Positions 58,120 to 64,000 of a stretch of 64,000 nucleotides of DNA are shown here, piece after piece. The position numbers and the translations under genes were made by a program. The stretch's first letter is position 1. Each line of letters begins with the position of its first letter. The notes under the pieces are model-generated. The model was not told the origin of the DNA. It saw only the letters and a list, made by a program, of their open reading frames with translations, and did no database searches. The stretch is from Dioscorea cayenensis subsp. rotundata. Its lineage: Eukaryota > Streptophyta > Magnoliopsida > Dioscoreales > Dioscoreaceae. The stretch covers positions 19,274,529 to 19,338,528 of the forward strand of contig NC_052487.1 of the NCBI RefSeq assembly GCF_009730915.1. The letters run 5' to 3'.

Positions 58120-59170
58120 ACATGTTCTTCGGGTCACAAAAATTTAACCCAGCCATGACGACCCCTTTTCTCATGGACGCCAGTACGCTTCTCCCTCCTT
58201 AAGTATCGCGGGTAACATGCCTTAATCGAGGGTAAGGCGATGCATGCTGCGGTGAGTGTAACTTCTACCTCCAGTAATTGCTCGATAAACCGCGCATGAC
58301 GTGAGCGGTGCAATCGACGCCTTCCTTGTTTTTGAGTTGGGTTTTCCATGTCGATGGCAGTGGGTACTTTCTTGCGTCGAGGCTCACTTGAACTCCATGT
58401 CGACACAATTGTCGAATAGATTCGATTGTCGAGATATGCAAGTTGAGATTAGAATACCCGATTAAATACCAAACACTATTAATCGGACATAGTTAAAAGA
58501 ACTTACCATGTCCACGCAGCGTCTTTATCGTACCCGGACGTATGAAGAATAATGCCTATATTCTTGTTTTATCATTGTCAGGGCAGCGACATGGAAGTGA
58601 CCATTCATGATTATCGGGGAGGATGACAATTTGAACTTGACTGCGGAGTTGCAAAGCATCCCGACCATAGCCCATGGATTGTTTCGTGATCGTCGTCCCT
58701 TTGACATAAGCAGGCGTGGCGGTGCGGTGATGGAGGCGCTTCTTGTAAGGATATGCTCTTTGCTTGCTGACTTTTTGTATTATGCATCTGAAAAGAGTCC
58801 ATCACATCATCTGTGACCATCGTCCATACTCAGCGCGTGTACTGATTTGTCCCGTTATGGATGGCGACAGCGTCGTTCTTCCACACGAGCGAGTCTTTCG
58901 AGGGTTAAGCGATACTTGAGATATAATAAGACCAGTATTGTAAATGTTTAAATGATATTATCAATTGTTAAAATGATATTATATATAATTAAAGCGTTAA
59001 GTGAGACAAATTAAATAATGTAACGTAAAGACATTAAACACTATTAGAAAATCGTTAAACATTATAACAAAAACTTTAAACACTATCATAAAAAACTTTA
59101 GACTTACGCCGTCAGAAACGGCGTTGAGGAAGATCCTCCTTGACTCACGCTCGTATTTGTTAAGACGAGA
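58120..59170 (-). pseudogene. Ulp1 (C48) SUMO-peptidase-like gene relic
   Basis: Minus-strand pieces in different frames give, in order, LNKYERESRRIFLNAVSDG, WTMVTDDVMDSFQMHNT, MSKGRRSRNNPWAMVG and IIMNGHFHVAALTMIKQEYR. They end with a segment where PTQKQG is followed, in a shifted frame, by VDC and then RFIEQLLE. The NGHFHV histidine (near 58594-58612) and the VDC cysteine (near 58311-58326) match the order of the C48 catalytic His and Cys. Frameshifts and stops make it non-functional. Ulp1-like genes are known cargo of plant MULEs. Confidence 0.75.
58920..59105. repeat. TTTAAA array, minus-oriented
   Basis: Units of about 20-22 bp on the plus strand: ACATTAAACACTATT, CGTTAAACATTATAAC, CTTTAAACACTATCAT, CTTTAGAC. 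It separates two Ulp1 gene pieces. Confidence 0.6.
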
Positions 59171-59199
59171 TGCTGACCCATGGGAATAAAAAGCTTTTC

Positions 59200-60400
59200 A
59201 GCCGTCCCTGATCATTAGTTGATTGCCATGATCATCTCTCTAGATGCTGCTCGGTCGGGGTCTTCATGTGAGGCAGCTGCCCGTTGCACCTTCGAGGTGT
59301 TCAGACACCAGCACATCTTTCTTCGATGCGAGGATAGCGGCAACGCATCAACTGCAGACACATCCTTACATGGTTGTTCTTGTTGTGGGATTGTGCATGG
59401 CTTCGATGCGGGGACGACGGCGACAAGTATCAACCGTTGAGACATCCTTACATGGTTCTAGTTGTGGGTCGGATTGTGTCACCTGCCTCGATGCGATCAT
59501 CGGCCCGGCCCGCGACGGCAGTTCAGCGATCTTCTCAGCCGTGGCCACGGCGACAACATCATTGGGAGACACGCCAGCTTGTTCTTGATACTGCAAGGAT
59601 TGTGACCATCTTTGATGCCGCAATCTGAGCCGGTTCCACCGGTCCATCGATTCATTAGAAGCGAGTTAACGACCTTCTCAACCGCAGCGGCCACATCATC
59701 TCTGATGTCCTCCAGCGTCGTGGCCTATGTCATCAACGGCGGCAGACTCGATATGACATCGGTCGCCGATGGTGTTGCTATTGTTTACATCGTCAGTGCG
59801 GTGGAGGCAGAGGCGATATTGTTCTCCTCTTCGCAAGTCTCTTCGAATGTGGCCATCTTGGAATGACCTTCGATGATGTCATCGTCAGTCAAATTCCGAC
59901 GCCTCGTTTGTCCGGTGCTTCGAGTTCTTTGGAGGGATGGCGTGATCGGTTATGAGCGTCCTTCGATGCCTCGACACGAGCGACAAGCAGAAACTTCGGT
60001 CATCATTATCCGGCATGCTCGAATAAGAGTTGCGGTGACATCTTCGCCTAATGTCGCCGGTTGAGGCTGCACGCGGTCGGGAGGAGTCGCCAGTGGTCCG
60101 GAGGGTTGCCTCAATCGAAGTACTTGTCGTTAGTCGTGGTAGGGGTTGTTGTAATCTGCCGGGGTGGGGAGGGCTTCTCCCGTCGAGGATGCGTCGCGTG
60201 GTAGGGGTGGAAGTAGGAGAACTACGTCGGCCGCATGATAGAGGTTGCCTCTCATCACTGCCGAGCACAGTGGTTCCGGAGAAAAAGCAACCATCCGTCG
60301 GTTGGCCCCATAAATATTTCTTCTTGACAGTTCGTACGGAACCAGACTTTCAGAAACTAACATATGTAAACCAAACAATTTCAGCGAAATCATTCATCTT
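59200..60400 (-). pseudogene. Low-complexity hydrophilic coding relic of MULE cargo gene
   Basis: Minus-strand open stretches at 59215-59445, 59366-59647 and 59885-60268 are Arg/Ser/Thr/Pro-rich, e.g. RRSSPTSTPTTRRILDGRSP. They lie between the Ulp1 relic and the upstream segment. Tandem-like blocks around 59320-59480 (CATCCTTACATGGTT repeated) make the open frames partly repeat-driven. Probably a disordered linker of the same gene; no domain seen. Confidence 0.35.
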
Positions 60401-60404
60401 AAAC

Positions 60405-60590
60405 TATAAAAACTATATTTAAACAGAGTGGTTATATATTTAAACGTTATAGAATATATTTAAAGCGGAGAACAAAAATATTTAAACCGAGTATGAATAA
60501 GTTTTTTAAAGCGGTAAATACTAAAGTTAAACGCTAAAATAATATGTTTTAAACATTAAAAGACTTATGTTAAACATTGTCCATGATTTA
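60405..60590. repeat. TTTAAA array, strongest copy
   Basis: Eight units of about 20-22 bp: ATTTAAACAGAG, ATTTAAACGTTA, ATTTAAAGCGGAG, ATTTAAACCGAG, TTTTAAAGCGGTA, GTTAAACGCTAA, TTTTAAACATTA, GTTAAACATTGT. Confidence 0.75.
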
Positions 60591-60599
60591 TTACCTCTT

Positions 60600-61330
60600 T
60601 CCATCGGCGATGACAAGGTCGGTTTCTACGTGCATGTTTCTGGTGAAATACTTTCACAGTAGCAGAGCATCCTGGGGATCTTGCCAAAAGCGGACTTTCT
60701 TCCCGTCCAGTCGGCTCGTAAAACCGGGCGTTAAGCGCGTCGAAAGCGACCCTTAATGTACTACGTATGTTGAGTCTTCTTCCGCGTATCTATCTTGCAC
60801 TCGTGGCGTGCTGCAGGAATATCCTCCGTAAGCCACTTGCAGATGCGCTATGCCCATCGTATCGCCCCATGGGCGTAGATCATCGACGTAATCAATGATC
60901 CGATTCGGAACCGAGCATGATGTATTTGGGAAGAGGGGCGTACCCATGAGGTACGCCATCGAGTTTTGACAAAATTATCTTCTTATCCCTCGTCGAACAA
61001 ATTTACACATGAGTATGCTACGATGGAGTCTACATGTGTCTCGTAGGGTTTTTGATAGATACCTCCTCGACGACGACTGGTTTTTCTTCTTCACGAAGAC
61101 GACTGCGATCGTCGTCATGGCAGCAGACCAGAACGAGGGGCCACATCTTGAGTGCAGCTCGGCTGGGCTTTCCCGATCCCGAATTTATTGAGTGCGCCCA
61201 TCGTGTACTTTGCAAAAGAGAATCAAGAACGGTCCTCTCTGGTATATAGCTTCGACTCGATTGAGCGCTGCAAAGCGGTGTCCTTGAATAATCTCGATTA
61301 GTCGGCGGTCATGTTATCTTTCAATTCGAC
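60600..61330 (-). pseudogene. Upstream domain of Ulp1-MULE gene (plant mobile/DUF1985-like), decayed
   Basis: Minus-strand reading gives GPFLILFCKVHDGRT, a gap, then MAYLMGTPLFPNTSCSVPNR followed by IIDYVDDLRPWGDTMGIAH, TPRVQDRYAEEDSTYV and LDGKKVRFWQDPQ. The A-Y-L-x-GT-x-LFPN pattern resembles the plant mobile domain/DUF1985 region that precedes Ulp1 domains in plant MULE cargo genes. Stops and frame changes are frequent. Family naming is from memory of pattern and is tentative. Confidence 0.5.
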
Positions 61331-61434
61331 TAAGGTCTCCACTCAGAGTGTCAAATAGCATCGCCCGTTAACTAGGTTGACCGCCGTCAATCACAAGCTC
61401 TGACAATAACAATACATTCAACATGCGGTATTGA

Positions 61435-61590
61435 CAAAAGTTTAAGCGGAAATATAATGTTTTAAAGCGGTAACCTCTCGGGTTATTAAGCAGAGATATC
61501 AAATGTTAAGCGAGACCCTTTTATTAAATAGAGAGCGAGAATAGTTAAGCGAGAGACAACAAATTTTTAAACCTGTAACATCTCATTTCT
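61435..61590. repeat. TTTAAA/TTAAGCG array
   Basis: Units of about 20 bp: GTTTAAGCGGAAAT, TTTTAAAGCGGTAAC, TTATTAAGCAGAG, GTTAAGCGAGACCC, GTTAAGCGAGAGAC, TTTTTAAACCTG, TTCTTAAGCGTCG. It lies just upstream of the minus-strand cargo relic. Confidence 0.7.
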
Positions 61591-62339
61591 TAAGCGTCGA
61601 CCTAAATGCATGCAAAAGCGCAGCCAGTATCGACGAAGGAGAATGTCGTTATAAATATTACCTGATCATAACAATCGAAAAAACTATTTTGATAGTGTAT
61701 ACATACGAAAATGCAAAAACAAAAACAAAAACCCTAGCCGAGAAATCTCCTGCAAGACTAACAAAACCCCAGTAGAAATCCCCCTGCGGACTTGATATCT
61801 TCCAACAAAAGCAGGGAGCACAAACAAAACCGAGAAAAATCTTTCTTTGTAATAGAACAAATAACATAAAACCATACTCGATACCTTAGATTGCACAGCT
61901 GATGAAATGCCAACTAGTTACGCGAGGGGACTTCTCCTTCGAGATCTTGGTGGAAAGGGAAAAAGGCGTAAATGCCAATTACGGAGGCTTGGCAGTAGAG
62001 AACAGACTTGAGACGACTTGAAATGGAAAAAGCGAAGGCGAGTTGAGAAAAAGCAAGTGCTGGCTCCAATAAATTCGTCTCTTGGGTTTACCCTAGAAAC
62101 CCACCCACTTCCTCACTAAACAGCGAGATGGTCGTTGCCCGTACGACTCCCCATCGCAAGGGCATTTTTGTCCATAAAAATTTGAAACTCACTCCGTTCA
62201 CATCCGATTCACGGTCTTTGGGGTTTGAAAAACATAGAGTTTAAAAGGAGGGGGTGTTTAGAGATTGCAAAACTAACGGGGTATTTTTGGCAATTTTACA
62301 AACTTAGAGGGTTTTTTTGGCAATTTTCACTTAATTAAA

Positions 62340-62814
62340 TCTTTGTGTCTCATACTTGTGATATAGATCGGCATGTTTTTCTTCTTTTCATCTCTTATTT
62401 ATTTTTGTGATTTTGAAAAATAACAATTCTTTTCATAAAAAAATAATAAATAATAAATAACAATTCCCAGTTATGTAAATAGTTAGTGTTAAACATTTAT
62501 AATTTAATCGTATTTAATTTGAGGAATTTATCTCAAACAAACATATGAAATATCAATTAATCAACATTGTAGTTCAATTAAAAAAAATAAATAGTGATCT
62601 CATTTACACCAACTTTTTTTTTTATAAAAACACAAAAATATAAAATTCATAAATCTATGTGAAATATTATTTCTTGTGAGAGAAACAAAAGATCATAATA
62701 AGAAGTTATTGGCTTATAAGATTTATAAGATTCACATGTGACATACGTAAAGCTTTCATAGTAATAGAAATCTTAGAAAGTGCATCTTTGTCAAATAAAA
62801 TGCCAAAACTTTTT

Positions 62815-62861
<47 letters not shown>

Positions 62862-63134
62862 TGTAACATTATATATGTACTCTGTTTATGGTTATGGATG
62901 GAATACAAGGGTGATGTCTTTTTAAAATTTTAAAAATGGTAATAAAAATTAAAAATTGGTTGAATGGTGGTGATTAGAGGGTGTTGGATAGCCCAACTCT
63001 TGGAGGCCATCTCAAATTTGAAAGTCATAAAAATTATTTAAATAATAAATTAGTTGAATTTTAGCAAAATTAAAGCTTTAGATTTCATAAATAAATGAGT
63101 TCAACGTATATTGAATTAAAAATAAAAAGCCAAT
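62340..63134. other. AT-rich intergenic stretch
   Basis: No gene recognised. Contains a long (TA)n tract at 62816-62858. Confidence 0.6.
62816..62858. repeat. (TA)n microsatellite
   Basis: About twenty uninterrupted TA units, the longest dinucleotide tract noted in the window. Confidence 0.9.
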
Positions 63135-63144
63135 TTGATATAAA

Positions 63145-63560
63145 ACTAATTTTGCTTCTTTCTTGAATTTCTGCGATCTCGAGTCCCATCGATAGGAACC
63201 CTCGGATCTTTGCTCGAGGAGGATCGAAGTTTCCTTGACTTCACAGAGCTCTAGATCAACCAGACCTCAGCTAGTGATTCGGGTTTTGCACACCTGCAGT
63301 CGAGTAATCTACTCTTTTTGTTCTTTGGACGAGGCATGTGTCTCCAGATGGTTGACTTCGCCGGCCCGGCTTGTTATCTTTACTTTCCTTTTTTCTTTTC
63401 TTTCAGTTTTGATATTGTTTTCCTCATCCCTGGTAAGGAAGACGGTCTTTTATGTTTTCTTATATACGGTACTTTGTCTTTTCATCTGGACTTGGTGCTC
63501 TTTGTTTTCTTCTCTCTCCTAATAAATTTGTGGTTTATCCACTTTATTCAAAAAAAAAAA
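63145..63560 (+). mobile_element. 5'-truncated LINE 3' end with poly(A) and TSD
   Basis: TTGATATAAA occurs at 63135-63144 and again at 63561-63570, immediately after an A11 tail. The insert is T-rich in its 3' half and ends TAATAAATTTGTGGTTTATC then CACTTTATTC before the A tail, as plant L1-type 3' UTRs do. No reverse transcriptase remains; only about 416 bp were integrated. Confidence 0.8.
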
Positions 63561-63733
63561 TTGATATAAACTTTAATTTAAATATACAATTTTTTTTATA
63601 AATAATTATAAATCAAAATGTAAAAAAAAACTCATTTGAAAAATATTTATAGATTTCTATATAGTTATATATGAAATATGAAATGTTTGAAAACGTACAC
63701 ATGAAAGTTATTATAAACATTATATTTATTTTT

Positions 63734-64000
63734 GGAAAAATTACTTATAAGTCTCTGGGAAGTTTCAAACTTCTACTGCAGTCCCTTTGGCTTTTGAAAA
63801 TTCCATTACATTTTTCATCCAAGTTCTTTTTAGTCCCTGTCGTTTGATCCTTTAGTTTAATGGCATGTGAAAAGTCTGAAATGCTCAATACTTTTAAGTG
63901 GAAAAGTTAGTGGAGGTTTAATGGTTCCTGTGTATTTTGTGTTATGCATTGCCCAACAGGAAGTCCTCTCAGACAGCATGAATGCTAATGTTAAAACTTT
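63734..64000. mobile_element. End of another Mutator-like element, cut by window edge
   Basis: GGAAAAATTACTTATAAGTC followed by TCT and further on CCCTTTGG/AGTCCCTGTCG motifs resembles the outer terminus of plant MULEs, including the GGGAAAATTAC end at 53935. The other end is outside the window, so this is unconfirmed. Confidence 0.35.

Larger units (their letters stand above)
53935..62328. mobile_element. Mutator-like element (MULE), 8.4 kb, carrying transposase and Ulp1 relics
   Basis: An 11-bp direct repeat ACTTAATTAAA (53924-53934 and 62329-62339) flanks the element, within the usual MULE range. The left end is GGGAAAATTACTG and the right end, read inward, is GAAAATTGCC. Both terminal 150 bp regions have CCAAAAA-CCCC-type motifs in inverted orientation. 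Inside are decayed plus-strand transposase pieces (54310-57780) and decayed minus-strand genes (58120-61330), one of them a Ulp1-type peptidase. This matches known Ulp1-carrying plant MULEs (Kaonashi, CUMULE). No intact gene remains. Confidence 0.85.

Noticed and set aside
59219..59866. Multiple open frames on both strands around 59.2-59.9 kb
   Set aside because: They overlap in every frame because of local repeats and GC content. The minus strand is only favoured by its position between Ulp1-gene relics.
1..64000. CRISPR array, rRNA or canonical tRNA genes
   Set aside because: No regularly spaced identical repeats with unique spacers and no rRNA-like blocks were seen. The TTTAAA arrays are too diverged and lack spacers of constant length.

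Overview
The window reads as nuclear DNA of a flowering plant. Genes have introns with GT/AG borders, intergenic DNA is AT-rich, and both the gene families (ABCC transporter, DYW-type PPR, BELL homeobox, mitochondrial carrier, At4g22030-like) and the transposons are plant types. A non-grass monocot such as a yam would fit, but that is a guess from general character and not a species call.

Layout. 1-4106 (+): 3' part of an ABCC (MRP-type) transporter with eleven visible exons and a one-base frame break in the second nucleotide-binding domain. 7886-9280 (-): intronless DYW2-like PPR editing factor. 10596-13028 (-): ATH1-like BEL1 homeodomain gene with a frame problem just before the BELL domain. 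16973-21723 (-): decayed copy of the mitochondrial CoA carrier whose intact paralogue lies at 23437-27339 (-), with a LINE fragment between them. 32561-44950: four near-identical intronless At4g22030-like genes (A on -, B, C and D on +) that share promoter modules and leader sequence.

From about 45.5 kb the window is transposon-rich. A candidate old solo LTR (45582-50692) holds a 719-bp long-TIR element and a 3.1-kb solo LTR with a perfect 5-bp target duplication. Next come a Tourist-like MITE, a GC-rich stretch with an internal duplication, and an 8.4-kb Mutator-like element (53935-62328) flanked by an 11-bp duplication. That element carries relics of a MULE transposase (+) and a Ulp1/C48 peptidase (-). 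It also carries unusual arrays of about 20-22 bp built on TTTAAA, lying in intron-like gaps. A LINE tail and the end of another Mutator-like element close the window. Smaller insertions with clear target duplications are a tRNA-derived SINE, two hAT-type MITEs and a fold-back MITE.

The single-copy genes look like ordinary housekeeping or regulatory loci that are not functionally linked. The coherent local system is the four-gene At4g22030-like cluster: shared cis elements and a nearly invariant body point to recent duplication with homogenisation. The most unexplained structure is the set of TTTAAA arrays in the Ulp1-carrying element.
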